Source: Brucella cytisi (GTDB taxonomy: Bacteria > Pseudomonadota > Alphaproteobacteria > Rhizobiales > Rhizobiaceae). From it: a stretch of DNA of 64,000 nt. Location: the NCBI GenBank assembly GCA_012103075.1, contig JAAVLQ010000003.1, positions 1,116,001 through 1,180,000 on the forward strand. Reading direction: 5' to 3'. Both the position numbers and the translations under genes were made by a program. This document shows, piece by piece, positions 1-10,235 of the stretch; position 1 is the first letter of the stretch, and each line of letters starts with the position of its first letter. Under the pieces are notes generated by a model that had not been told where the DNA came from, searched no databases, and saw nothing but the letters and a program-made list of their open reading frames with translations.

Positions 1-948
1 AGCTTTGCGAATGATATCGACGTTGCTTTCATCAAAGGCCCGTGCGGCATCAAGAACCATGCAACGTCCCGCATAGGCTTCTGTGCTCATATCGGCCAGC
101 ATCGCCTGAATCATCTGATGTTCGGCGATACGTTTGCCAAACTGCACGCGGCTGCCGGCAAAGCCGACAGATTCCCCGATCAGACGCTCCGCCATACCGG
201 CGCAGACGGACGATATATGAAGACGCCCGCGATTGAGCACTTTCATGGCGGTCTTGAAACCGCGTCCCTCGACCCCGCCAATTATGCTTGCAGCAGGAAC
301 GCGTACATTCTCAAGATAGACGTCACAGGTTTGGGTGCCTCTCTGGCCCATTTTGTGGTCGGGTTTTCCGACTCTGAGGCCGGGCAAATCCCTTTCCACC
401 AGAAAGGCGCTGATTCCCGATGGGCCCGAACCACCCGTACGAGCCATGAGCGTGAAAACTCCGGCAACCGGCGCATTGGTAATGAACCGCTTCGTGCCGT
501 TGATGATATAGCTGTCTCCGTCGCGTTCGGCAGTGGTGCGTACTGCACCGGCATCCGAACCGACATCAGGCTCAGTCAATGCGAATGAACCAATTATCCC
601 GCCACTGGCCAGCCGCGGAAGCCAATATTTCTTCTGGTCGTCTGTGCCATCGGCAATGATGCCCTGAGAGCCGATGCCATTATTGGTACCAATGACGGAG
701 CGAAAGGCTGGTGAGGTATATCCAAGTTCAAACCCGACAAGGACTTCCTCCTCCATCGTCAGGCCAAGACCGCCATACTCTTCCGGGATCGACAAACCGA
801 AGAGGCCCATGGCCCGCATTTCTTCAATGATGTCATCAGGAATACAGTTCGTCTCTTCGACGCGACTTTCCGCCGGTACCAGACGTTCGCGCACGAAACG
901 CCGAACCGTTGTGACAAGCGCCTCGAGTGTTTCCGGATCGCGGATCAT
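1..948 (-). CDS. acyl-CoA dehydrogenase (3' end cut by window edge)
   Basis: About 316 residues are readable without interruption on the minus strand; the C-terminus lies beyond base 1. Family members oxidise acyl-CoA to 2-enoyl-CoA with FAD, passing electrons to ETF. The N-terminal helical domain ends around the motif IPEEYGGLGLTMEE, the beta-domain holds FALTEPDVGSDAGA (FAD/substrate binding) and INGTKRFITNAP, and the C-terminal helical domain begins near GRGFKTAMKVLNRGRL. The ATG at 948 has a GAGG Shine-Dalgarno eight bases upstream; an in-frame stop lies further up. The gene is divergent from the enoyl-CoA hydratase operon and shares with it an intergenic palindrome, so co-regulation is likely. 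The physiological acyl-CoA cannot be told from sequence. Confidence 0.93.
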   Translation of the reverse strand, partial: MIRDPETLEALVTTVRRFVRERLVPAESRVEETNCIPDDIIEEMRAMGLFGLSIPEEYGGLGLTMEEEVLVGFELGYTSPAFRSVIGTNNGIGSQGIIADGTDDQKKYWLPRLASGGIIGSFALTEPDVGSDAGAVRTTAERDGDSYIINGTKRFITNAPVAGVFTLMARTGGSGPSGISAFLVERDLPGLRVGKPDHKMGQRGTQTCDVYLENVRVPAASIIGGVEGRGFKTAMKVLNRGRLHISSVCAGMAERLIGESVGFAGSRVQFGKRIAEHQMIQAMLADMSTEAYAGRCMVLDAARAFDESNVDIIRKA

Positions 949-1064
949 CAACTTTCCCTCAAGAAATCGAACAGTTTCCTGCCCGGGGCGGAAACGCTTT
1001 TCGATTGCTGAAATCTCCTATTGCTAAGCGAATGTTTCATAGAATATTGTTCAACTCAACATAA

Positions 1065-1083
1065 AATGAAATTTAATTCCATT
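1065..1083. promoter_or_regulatory. 19-bp palindromic operator, copy 1 (probable IclR-family site)
   Basis: AATGAAATTTAATTCCATT is an imperfect palindrome (8 of 9 arm positions match). It lies between the divergent acyl-CoA dehydrogenase and enoyl-CoA hydratase genes. The identical 19 bases recur at 10130-10148 in front of the IclR-type regulator gene. Its core resembles the TGGAAA-type palindromes bound by IclR-family proteins. Assignment to the local regulator is an inference. Confidence 0.7.
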
Positions 1084-1131
1084 ATTGGAAGTTCCACCTC
1101 GGGAACGATGTGGGGCGGCATGGGGAACAGA

Positions 1132-1913
1132 ATGAGCGAAGCTACTGATGTTGTGATAGAAACCCGTCCGGCTGACGGTGTTGCCCTCCCGGAACTTAAC
1201 CGCCCTGATGCACTGAATGCCTTGAACATGGATGTGCGCCAGAAACTGGCTGCAGCAGCCGACAGGCTCGTTGAGGACCCGGACATCCGGGTGATCGTCA
1301 TTGCCGGACGTGGCGGTAATTTCGCTGCGGGTTCAGATGTCAAGTTTTTGCGCAAACCGGGGCGGGTAGTCTGCTCGCACAGCGCATGCACCGCTATTGG
1401 GAAAGCCTCGCCCGTTGTCCCAAACCGGTTATCGCGGCCGTAGAAGGATATGCCCCGGGTGGCGGATGCGAACTGGCAATGCACGCCGACATCATCGTGG
1501 CCGCAAGAACCGCCAGTTTCGGCCAGCCAGAAATCAAGCTGGGACTGATGCCCGGAGCAGGCGGCACACAGCGCCTTTTGCGTGCGATCGGCAAGTACAA
1601 GACCATGCTGCTCGCATTGACAGGCGAAATGCTTCCGGCAACGGAAGCTGAAAAATACGGACTTGTAAGCCGGCTCTCGCAAGAAGGTGAAGCGCTTGAA
1701 GAGGCGTTGAAACTGGCACGGAAAATCGCCCTTATGCCTGCGTTGGCCGCTGAACAGATAAAGGAGGCGGTCATGTACGGCGAGGATGCGCCGCTGGAAA
1801 CCGCACTCCGGCTGGAGCGCAAGGCATTTCAGCTCCTGTTCGATACGGAAGACAAGCGTGAAGGCATCGATGCATTTTTGACCAAGCGCAAGCCGGCATT
1901 CAAAGGGCGCTGA
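1132..1913 (+). CDS. enoyl-CoA hydratase/isomerase (frameshift near 1353)
   Basis: Crotonase-fold protein of about 260 residues, the usual family length, hydrating 2-enoyl-CoA to 3-hydroxyacyl-CoA. The oxyanion-hole region is AGRGGNFAAGSDVKFL. Both catalytic glutamates of the hydratase class are kept, in GGGCELAMHADII and in FGQPEIKLGLMPGAGGTQRL. The reading frame slips by one base near 1353 (CGCAAACC where CGCGAAACC would keep frame), after which the product continues perfectly to the stop at 1913. The next gene starts two bases later, so this is the first gene of an operon. The start at 1132 was chosen as the last ATG before conserved sequence; an upstream ATG at 1108 is possible. Confidence 0.9.
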
Positions 1914-1914
1914 A

Positions 1915-3434
1915 ATGGTCATTGAAACAGTGACTTACGGTCAGATCGCAAAAGTCGCGATCATCGGTTCCGGTATCATGGGAGCAGGCATTGCCGAGAC
2001 TATGGCATCCGGTGGCATTGACGTCTTGCTCTTCGACCAGATGGCCGACAAGGCAAGTGCGGCCAAGCTCGCCCTCTCGCACCGTTTGCAAAGCCGCGTT
2101 GAGCGAGGCAGGATCGGGGCCGATCGGGCGGCACAGATACTGGAACGGATTGTGCCGGTACAGCAACTGGACGAGATCGTTTCATCTGATCTGGTCGTCG
2201 AGGCGATCGTTGAAAATCTGACAGTCAAGAAAGAGCTTGTCGCTGCTCTGGAAGCGATTTTACCCCGACAGGCCGTGATAGCGACCAATACGTCCTCCCT
2301 TTCGGTGACGGCTATAGCGGCCAGCGCAAAACATCCAGAGCGTATCGCGGGCTTCCATTTTTCAATCCGGTTCCGTTGATGCGCGTCGTGGAAGTTATCA
2401 AGGGCGCACTGACGGGTGATGCGGTGGTGGATGCCCTTAAGGAGCTTGCCTTCAGGGTCGGTCACAGGCCGGTCAGTGCGACTGATACGCCGGGTTTCAT
2501 CGTCAACCATGCAGGCCGTGCCTACGGAACGGAAGCTTTGGCGATGGTGAAGGAAGGGGTGGCTGATTTTGCAATGATTGACGCCATCCTGCGAGATGCG
2601 GCGGGATTTCGCATGGGGCCTTTCGAACTCTTCGATCTGACAGGACTTGATGTGTCCCATCTCGTCATGGAGGAGGTCTACCATCAATATTATGAGGAAC
2701 CGCGCTATCGCCCGTCGCTGATCACGCGCCGCCGCCTGGAGGCCGGTTTGCTGGGCCGCAAAACCGGGCGGGGCTTCTACGATTATCCAGACAGCAGCGC
2801 CGGATCGAATGCAAACACCCAACCGGAAAAAGGGCCTTTGCCGAACGCTGTAAAGATCATCAACGATACGGCGTCTGGTGACATTCACCGCCTTGCCGGG
2901 CACGCAAAAGTTCAAATCAGGGAAAATGTCGGGCCGGATGGATTGGTTCTCGCAGGACTTGTCGGAGACGATCTGACATCCGCTGTTGTCAGACTGGGCC
3001 TTGATGCGGCCAATGTCATCGGCTTTGACCCGCTTTTCGGCTTTGATACGCACCGGACCCTCGTAGCGTCTCCAGCCAGTAGCGAGAATGCCCGCGCACA
3101 GGCCATGGCTCTGGCGACTATCGATGGTGTCAACGCATCCATCGTGAATGACACGTGTGGCACGATCTGCCAGCGCGTTCTGGCGATGATCGTGAATATC
3201 GCTGCAGATATTATCCAGCAGAACATCACCTGTACCGATGATCTCGACGCAGCCGTCAAGCTCGGGCTGGGCTATCCACTTGGCCCGCTTGCATGGGGTG
3301 ATCGCATCGGCGCAGACGTCATCGTCCGTATTCTGGACAGCATTCACGCACGAACACTCGATCCACGATACCGGGCAAGCCTCTGGCTGCGGCGCCGGGC
3401 TGAACTTGGGTTGCGACTGGCAGACTACAATTAG
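1915..3434 (+). CDS. 3-hydroxyacyl-CoA dehydrogenase, two C-terminal domains (frameshift near 2360)
   Basis: About 506 residues, oxidising 3-hydroxyacyl-CoA with NAD. The N-terminal Rossmann domain has the motif IIGSGIMGAGIAETMASGG, followed by IATNTSSLSVTAIA and a first 3HCDH C-terminal domain (TPGFIVNHAGRAYGTEAL), and after about residue 300 a second, divergent copy (LGLGYPLGPLAWGDRIG). This two-domain layout matches the PaaH/PaaC-type enzymes of phenylacetate-like pathways. One T is missing from a T-run at about 2357, where GFHFFNPVP would be expected. The gene follows the hydratase directly and precedes the E1 gene by 14 bases. Confidence 0.9.
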
Positions 3435-3448
3435 GGGAAACTCTCACA

Positions 3449-5624
3449 ATGGCAGAGAAAATTGATCTGAAACCATCGGCACCCCGGTATCGGTTGAATA
3501 CCACGGACGAGGATTGGCAAAATGCAGAAGCGGCCGATCTGCTGAAATGGTATAGCCAGATGAAGCTGATCCGCCGGTTCGAAGAAAAGATACTTGATTT
3601 TGAAAAGGCGGGTCTGGTCCATGGGCCGGCTCACGCGAGCATCGGTCAGGAAGCTGCCGCGGTGGGCGCTATGTCGGTGTTGAAAACCGATGACCAGATC
3701 AATGGCACGCACCGTGCCCATCATCAGGTTCTGACAAAGCTGATCAATGCCCGGACACCATCGGAATTCGATATTCTTCAATCTGATTTCACTGATGGAA
3801 TGAATGACGCGGTTTATCGCCTCATGGCAGAAATCATGGGGTTGAATACCGGCTATTGCGGTGGGCGGGGCGGTTCGATGCATATGCGTGATGCAGCTTC
3901 GGGCATTGCCGGAACCAGCGCGATCGTGGGGGAACATTCCCCATGCAGCCGGTTATGCTCTGGCAGACAAAATTCTCAACCGGAAAGGCATTTCTGTTGC
4001 CTTCTTCGGCGATGGCGCTTCCTTGCAAGGCGCCACTTATGAGGCGATGAATATCGCCGCGCTCTACCGCCTTCCGGTTATTTTTTACGTGGAGAATAAT
4101 CTCTACGCGGTATCGACCCACATTCAGGACGCAACACGCGAGACCCGCATCGCTTCGCGCGGCCCCATGCTCGGCTTTGCCGGCATAGAATGCGACGGCA
4201 TGGACATTCTTGCCGTCCATCAGGCGATGCGTGAAGCCTGTCGCATGATCGAGGAGGAGGGTGGCCCTGTCGTCATTGAGGCGCAGTGCTACAGATACCT
4301 GCATCAAAGCGGCAGCAAATCGGGTAGCGATTTTGGGTATCGTACGCGTGAAGAAGAAGATGAGTGGAAAAGCCGCGATCCAATCGCTCTTGCCGAACGG
4401 CGCTTGAAGGAACTGGGAATTGCTGGCGATGTCGAATTTTCAAGAATTGACGAGCGCGTGACCGCCGCGGTTCAGGCAGCCGGAGAGCGCCTGACCGAAA
4501 CGGCCCCCGGCAGTAATGTTCTGCGTATTCCCGATGCCCTTTGGCCGTCTGCATCCAGCGTGGACGAGGGGATCGTGGGAGATGGCAACGAATTTTCCGA
4601 TGTGGAATTTCGCGAGGTTGAAGATTATCAGCCCGACGAATTGGAAAAGATGCGTTTTGCCGCAGCGGCTTCAGATGTCCTTGGACGGGCTATGGAAAAG
4701 GACCCGACCATTATCGTCATGGGCGAGGATGTCCATCGTTTCGCCGGTGGTGTGAGCGGCTTTACCAGAAACGCGCTCGAGCATTTTCCCGAACGGGTTC
4801 TTGCCATGCCGATCGCCGAAAACGGCTTTACCGGCGTAGCGCTTGGCGCGGCCCTTCGGGGCTTGCGTCCGGTCGTCGAAATCATGTTCGGTGATTTTTG
4901 CTTTGTTGCGGCCGATCAGATCGCGAACGGAATTTCAAAAGTCCGTCATATGTTTGGTGACGGTTTTCCAGTCCCCATCGTCATGCGGGTGCGGGTTTCG
5001 CCGCACACTGGCTACGGTTCGCAGCATTCCGGTGATCCATCGGCACTGTTCGGGATGTTTCCGGATGGCGCGTGGTCTCCCCACAAATGCCTTTGACTAT
5101 ATTGGCCTGATGAACAGCGCGCTGAAATCGAATGATCCCGTTGCTGTCATCGAACATGTCGAATTTTACCAGCGCGAAAGCCTCGTTCCGAGGAAATGAC
5201 AGGGAATATTGTATCCCGCTCGGAAAAGCCGAGGATTGTGCGACCGGGTTCTGCCTGCACCGTCCTTGCCACATCCGTCATGGTGCAGGCCTCAGTCAAG
5301 GCGGCAGAGGAGGCAGGCATAGATGCCGAAATCATCGATATGCGCAGCCTCGATATGTTCGGAATTGACTGGGCTTTGATCGGAGCTTCTATCGCCGGGA
5401 CCAACAGGGTGGTGATTGCCGAGCAGGTTGCAAGCGGCTTGTCACTCGGTCGGCATTGGACAGCCGAAATCCAGAAACGTTTCTTCAACGAACTCGACCA
5501 TGAAGTCCTGCATGTGACGGGGAGTATGGCATCGCCAGTGGTATCGCTGGTTCTGAATAAAGCCGCCCTTGGATCGACCGAAAAAGTTCGGTCGGCCCTT
5601 GAGCAGATTACACGTTCCGCATGA
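3449..5624 (+). CDS. 2-oxoacid dehydrogenase E1, alpha and beta subunits fused (several frameshifts)
   Basis: One long protein of about 720 residues. The first half is an E1-alpha module, with THRAHHQVL, GGRGGSMHM and the thiamine-diphosphate motif GDGASLQGATYEAMN. The second half is an E1-beta module, with MGEDVHRFAGG, PIAENGFTGVALGAALRGL and GYGSQHSGDP, and a C-terminal transketolase domain. It decarboxylates a 2-oxoacid or acetoin-like substrate and loads the lipoyl arm of E2. Indels disturb the frame near 3930, 5055-5090 and 5195; each lies in a G, C or A run. A matching E2 lies at 7880-9193 and no E3 is visible. The substrate is unknown; acetoin- and branched-chain-type complexes are the closest relatives by architecture. 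Confidence 0.85.
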
Positions 5625-5652
5625 TAAAAACGTAAAATACGAGGAGAACAAA

Positions 5653-7271
5653 ATGCTATTCAAGACAATGGGAACAAGGTCCGGATCATTGAAAACATTG
5701 CGAAGCCTGATGATGGCGGCAACCTTGCTGACGGCATTCTCGGGCATTGCCTCGGCACAAAGTGCCAATTCGCTTGTTATCGCGCGAAATATGGATATCA
5801 ACTCGCTCGATCCGCACCGAACCTTCTGCGATACCTGCCAGATTTACGATTCAGCCGTCTATGAGGGCTTGCTTTCACTGGATAAGGACAACAAGGTTGT
5901 GCCGGTGCTTGCAGAAAGCTATGCATCCAGTGACGACCAGACCGAGTTCACGTTCAAAATCAATCCGAAGGCCGTATTCTCGGATGGTTCACGGGTGGAA
6001 GCAAAAGACGTCAAATGGTCGTGGGAACGGCTTAAAAACGTCAAGGGCAGCCCGTCTTTCCGGCGGATACTATTGCCTCGATAGAAACACCTGACGAAAC
6101 AACGGTCGTTGTGAAAACCGTGGCGCCGAATTCGGAGTTCTTCAACGTAGTCGCTTCGCCTTACTTCGGTATCGTGAACAGTGATGTCGCCACGACTGAA
6201 GCAAAGGCGGAAAATGGCGCGGATGCCGCAGAAAAAGACAATGCGGAAGCATGGTTTCTCGCGCATTCTGCCGGCAGCGGTCCCTTTGTCCTAAGCGCCT
6301 ATGAGCCAAATTCCGAGCTTCGCTTGAAGCGAAACGAAAAGTACTGGCGGGAAGCGCCGAAGGTGGATGAAGTCATCTTCCGTCAGGTGAAGGACGCCGT
6401 GGCCCGGGCACAGATGCTGGAAAACGGAACAGCAGACATTGCAATGCAAATCGATCCGGAGACGGCCAAGACCTTCCGTAACAAGGACATCAAGGTCGAT
6501 TCCATCCATTCCTACAATTTCATCTATCTGGCACTCTCGCCCGGTGCAAAATCAAATGCCGTACCGCTGACCGCTGATGTTCGCGAGGCTATTTCTGTCG
6601 CGATCGATCGCGAAACGCTGCTGGATTTCATGCTTGGCGATAAAGGCCAGTTGATCGGAACTGCGATCCCGATTGGCTTCCCGGGTGGGACAGGGCAGAA
6701 AAATTCCCGAATATAATCCCGAAAAGGCCAAGGAGCTGCTCGCCAAGGCCGGTCATCCTGACGGCTTCACGCTGGAAGCCGTCTATCCGAACCTGAATGT
6801 CTATGGCGTCGATTTCACCCAGATGATGCAAAAGATCCAGCAGGATCTTTCCCAGATCAATGTAAAGGTCGAGCTACAGCCGGTACCGTTTGCAAGCTGG
6901 CGTGAAAAGGTCAATGGCGACGGAATTCCAATGACCGCTGTTTACTATGCGCCGGATTTCTTCGGTACATCCCAATATGTGGATGCATTCGGACTGGCGA
7001 AGGGCAGTCTCTGGGCAAAACGGGCCGGGGAGGCACGTGATCCGTCTTTCGTAAACAATGAAATTCCGCAGATCACGGCGGATGCTCTGAAAGCACCGCT
7101 GGATGAAGCGGACAAGGTCTGGTTCAAGGCAGGTGAGGCCATGGCATCGGCAAATGTCATCATTCAATGCTGAGCCCGGACGTTATTCTGGCATATAACA
7201 ACAGGGTGAACGGCGTGCGCTATTCGGCCTGCTGCAATCTGCCTTTGCTGGAGCTTTCGGTTTCCAAATAA
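5653..7271 (+). CDS. ABC transporter periplasmic binding protein, peptide/SBP family 5 (frameshifts)
   Basis: Reconstructed length about 535 residues, typical of family 5 solute-binding proteins. An N-terminal signal peptide ends near GIASAQS, followed by NSLDPHRTF, YEGLLSLDKDNKVVPVLAES and later FRQVKDAVARAQMLENGTAD. The start ATG has a clear AGGAG six bases upstream. Frame breaks occur near 6060, 6690 and 7165, and the last residues continue to the TAA at 7269-7271. It is the fourth gene of the hydratase operon. The other parts of the importer (two permeases, two ATPases) lie on the same strand from 10236, so it is very likely their binding protein. The ligand may be a compound degraded by the surrounding enzymes rather than a peptide. 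Confidence 0.88.
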
Positions 7272-7341
7272 AGCTTTTCCAATGTTTCAGTTGAGAAAAG
7301 GAAATGCTCTGTGCGTGAATGGCATCCCATGATCTGAAAAC

Positions 7342-7376
7342 AAAAAGCCACCGATATCGTATCGGTGGCTTTTTTT
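7342..7376 (+). terminator. Rho-independent terminator
   Basis: A perfect 11-bp stem (AGCCACCGATA / TATCGGTGGCT) with a three-base loop is followed by seven Ts. It lies 70 bases after the binding-protein stop and closes the first operon. The flanking A and T runs mean it could also work in the other direction. Confidence 0.92.
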
Positions 7377-7423
7377 GCCGTGCGGCGTGGACGAGTTGGC
7401 AGAGGTATTGAACGAAGCGAGAT

Positions 7424-7606
7424 TCAAGACTGTTTTTGCCAATAGCGGCGAACCCAGATGTCCATTACAATACAGAATAAAGATAAAGCGATCACCAGAC
7501 CGCCACATGCATAGGCTGTCTTCGGCCAACCATTGATCACGCTCGTCAAGCCGATAAACGTCGCGAAAAAGATCCCAAATATGACGAGCCTTCTTAAGTT
7601 CATCAT
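7424..7606 (-). CDS. small membrane protein, unknown function
   Basis: About 60 residues beginning MMNLRRLVIFGIFFATF, with two hydrophobic segments (about 6-24 and 30-48) and a basic C-terminus (VRRYWQKQS). A longer form from a GTG at 7654 is open. I do not recognise a family. It lies between the terminator and the E2 gene, and the bases from here to 7880 hold nothing else I can support. Confidence 0.4.
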   Translation of the reverse strand: MMNLRRLVIFGIFFATFIGLTSVINGWPKTAYACGGLVIALSLFCIVMDIWVRRYWQKQS

Positions 7607-7879
7607 TCCGCCCCCCGGCGATAGCATATCAGCGAGATGACGTACGTCTGACACAGCAGAGACGAAATCACCCCAAGCAAGGCATATCTCGAACCCACGG
7701 GCTGGTAATTCCCTGTAGATCAGACCATCGGGTGAAGATCGAATATGATCGCATGGTGCATAAACAACGCGACGCGATCAAGCGAATCTATGGCAGACCA
7801 GCTACCCTGATTTTACAACTGTATTCAGCCCCGAGCCGTCTGCCGCTTTGGGGAGATGCTGTCTCAGGCTACGTGTCGC

Positions 7880-9193
7880 CTAGTTTGCCACGGAGGCGGA
7901 AACTTCCGCCGGGGATACGAAGGGACAGCCCGCGCTTTTCCAGATGCGGCATGTGTCCACAAGCATCAAACGCATGGAGCGCGACATTTTCGGGCAGGTT
8001 TCGGGTGTAACGGAACGGCAATATCTTGTCCTGTTTGCCATATATGACGCGAACGGGAATTTCGAGCGACGCGAGATCGTCAAGAATGGAGATCGTCTGT
8101 GTGCCGTCCGCGAAGAAATGTTCGGAAAATACGATCATGGCATCGCTCAGCTGCTGGTCCTCACGTTGCTGAACAACAGCATTGATGAATGTCTCGGAAA
8201 TGCTCGCCTTGTTATGAACCAGCTCGTGCAGCCATGGGGTGACGCTTTCCTTCGATTTTGCACGAACAAAGCTCTGGACGAACCCGACATTGATTTCCGG
8301 ACCAATTCCGGCAGGTGAAAACAATCCCAGAGCGCGAATGTCGATATTGCCACGGTTGGCAAGGCGTACACAGACCGCGGCGCCAAAGGAATGCCCCACA
8401 AGGATCGCACGCTGGATATCGAACATCTTAAGCGTGGCCTCTATCATGGCGGCAATAGTGTCGATGTCCCGGACGGCCACCAGTGGGGAAGCGCCATGTG
8501 ACGGCAGATCAATCGCCAACAAGGGCTGTTGCCATTGAGTGCCGGCAAAAAGCCCCCGCCAGTTGTTATGGTCCGAGGCAAAGCCGTGCAACAGCACGAG
8601 TGGCGTCCCTTCACCTTTGCGCAGCCATACGGCATTGAGTATGGATTCGCCTTCCGACCGTGGCTGCCTCGAAGCGACAATAGCTCCGAGGAGCGGACGG
8701 GAGGCCTTCCAGTGCTGCAATGACATCCTTCTTCTGGATGCGTCCGCCCGGCCCGCTGCCGTCGATCAGGCCCGAGGTCGATTCCGGCATCATTGGCCAT
8801 ACGTCTGGCAAGTGGCGTTGCAATGGCTCGTCCATTCTGACCGCTATTTACGGGTGTTCCAGTGGTGGCCGCCGATATATTTGCTGTTGCTGTTTGTGGT
8901 GCATTCTGCAGTGTGGACGGTGCGGAAGCTGCCGGGGCTGCCCTGACAGCGTCTCCCTTTGCGAACAGGCTGGCCACGCTCTGGCCAACTTCGATTTCAT
9001 CAGTAGTGGAAGATTTCAGTATCTTCACCGTTCCAGCATGGGGCGCGTCCACCTCCACGACCGTCTTGTCATTATCTATCTCGAACAGGAGCTGGCCCTG
9101 TTTGACCTCGTCACCATCCTTGACGTGCCAGCGCGAAATCGTTCCCGAATTGGTCTCCAGACTGACTTTTGGATATATAATTTCAGTGGCCAT
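7880..9193 (-). CDS. E2 component: lipoyl domain, subunit-binding domain, alpha/beta-hydrolase (AcoC-like; frameshifts)
   Basis: The N-terminal lipoyl domain (residues 1-80) has the modified lysine in EIDNDKTVVEVDAPHAG. An Ala/Pro-rich linker leads to a peripheral subunit-binding domain (ATPLARRMANDAGIDLG ... SGPGGRIQKKDVIAALE). Instead of the usual acyltransferase core there is an alpha/beta-hydrolase, with oxyanion motif LVLLHGFASDHNNW, nucleophile elbow VGHSFGAAV and catalytic His in CGHMPHLEK. This layout is known from the E2 of acetoin dehydrogenase complexes. Frame breaks lie near 8765, 8690 and 7920. The gene is 78 bases downstream of the IclR regulator on the same strand, probably co-transcribed, and partners the fused E1. 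Confidence 0.88.
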
Positions 9194-9271
9194 GGGGTGT
9201 CCTGCAACAATTTGGCTTTCGTAGCCATCAGAATTTCACGGGGGATGCTCTCTCAAAGGGCCTCTCTGGAA

Positions 9272-10060
9272 TTACCCGGGGAGCCGTTCCTGCAGTTCGG
9301 CAGCAAGTTCCTTCAAGGCAGGTCCGATCTCGCCGTAACAAAGGCCGCGCGGGGCAATATCGGTAATGCCGCCACAGGTAATTGCGACGAGTTGTGTCCC
9401 GTCGGTCGGGCGGAACGGTACCCCAACTGCATTGATATAGCTGTACCAGTCGCCGCAAGAGACAACAAAGCCATCTCGTGCGAAATCATCGAGCGCATGG
9501 TTGGTCAGTCGCAGAATTCGTTCCGAATGTTCCGGCTCTGATTGCAGCATTCGCTCCAGCAGAGCATCACGCTGGCTTTCCTCCATACCGGCATAATATG
9601 AAAGACCCATTGCGGTCTTCCAGAGAGGGAGCCGCGAGCCGACATTCAGGCGCAGGGAAACGGGATTTTCCGAGCGTGCGTTGGCGATGTAAACCATCTC
9701 CTGTTGTTCTCGCAGGCCCATAGCCACGGCAACTCCGGTTTTTTCGGCCAGCTTGCGCATTAGCGGCATCGCAATATGAACAACGACATTAGCGCTAAGA
9801 CCGGAATAACCGAGTGCAATTGTTGCCGGACCGATACGATAACGCCCGAGCATTTCATCATAGTTGAGATAACCCAGACTGACCGGGGTGGCGGTCAGAC
9901 GTGAAACCGTTGCTTTGGGAAGCCCCGTGCGATCGATCAGTTCCTGATTGCCCAGCGACAGGTCGTGAGGTGTGAAGCTGCGCAATATCTCCAGCCCGCG
10001 CACGAGTGCGCTCGAAACCTGAGCGGAATCTTTTTCCGGGTCCTGCGGCGTCGGTTTCAC
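9272..10060 (-). CDS. IclR-family transcriptional regulator
   Basis: Intact, 262 residues. A winged-helix DNA-binding domain occupies about residues 15-80 (SSALVRGLEILRSF, then LPKATVSRLTATPVSLGYL), followed by the IclR effector domain (MRKLAEKTGVAVAMGLR, TAMGLSYYAGM, VGVPFRPTDG). The family binds small acids or aromatics and controls degradative operons. The divergent promoter region to 10236 contains a 19-bp palindrome repeated exactly at 1065-1083. The simplest reading is that this protein controls both flanks of the catabolic locus and its own gene. The ligand is unknown. Confidence 0.93.
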   Translation of the reverse strand: MKPTPQDPEKDSAQVSSALVRGLEILRSFTPHDLSLGNQELIDRTGLPKATVSRLTATPVSLGYLNYDEMLGRYRIGPATIALGYSGLSANVVVHIAMPLMRKLAEKTGVAVAMGLREQQEMVYIANARSENPVSLRLNVGSRLPLWKTAMGLSYYAGMEESQRDALLERMLQSEPEHSERILRLTNHALDDFARDGFVVSCGDWYSYINAVGVPFRPTDGTQLVAITCGGITDIAPRGLCYGEIGPALKELAAELQERLPG

Positions 10061-10129
10061 TCTTTTTTCTCACGGCTTCTCCCGGCGTTTTCGGTGCAAG
10101 TGCAGAGTTTGGGAAGGGGAAATAACAAA

Positions 10130-10148
10130 AATGAAATTTAATTCCATT
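10130..10148. promoter_or_regulatory. 19-bp palindromic operator, copy 2
   Basis: Identical in all 19 bases to the site at 1065-1083, and identical for two more A bases on the left. It lies in the 175-base gap between the IclR gene (minus) and the first permease gene (plus), where autoregulation and control of the transport operon would be expected. Confidence 0.72.
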
Positions 10149-10235
10149 TATATTGACGACTCCCGTTTTGGTTGTCAATACTAAGTACAAGCCGCCGGAG
10201 AACGGTAACAAAAAATATCCAGACGGGAACCAAGC

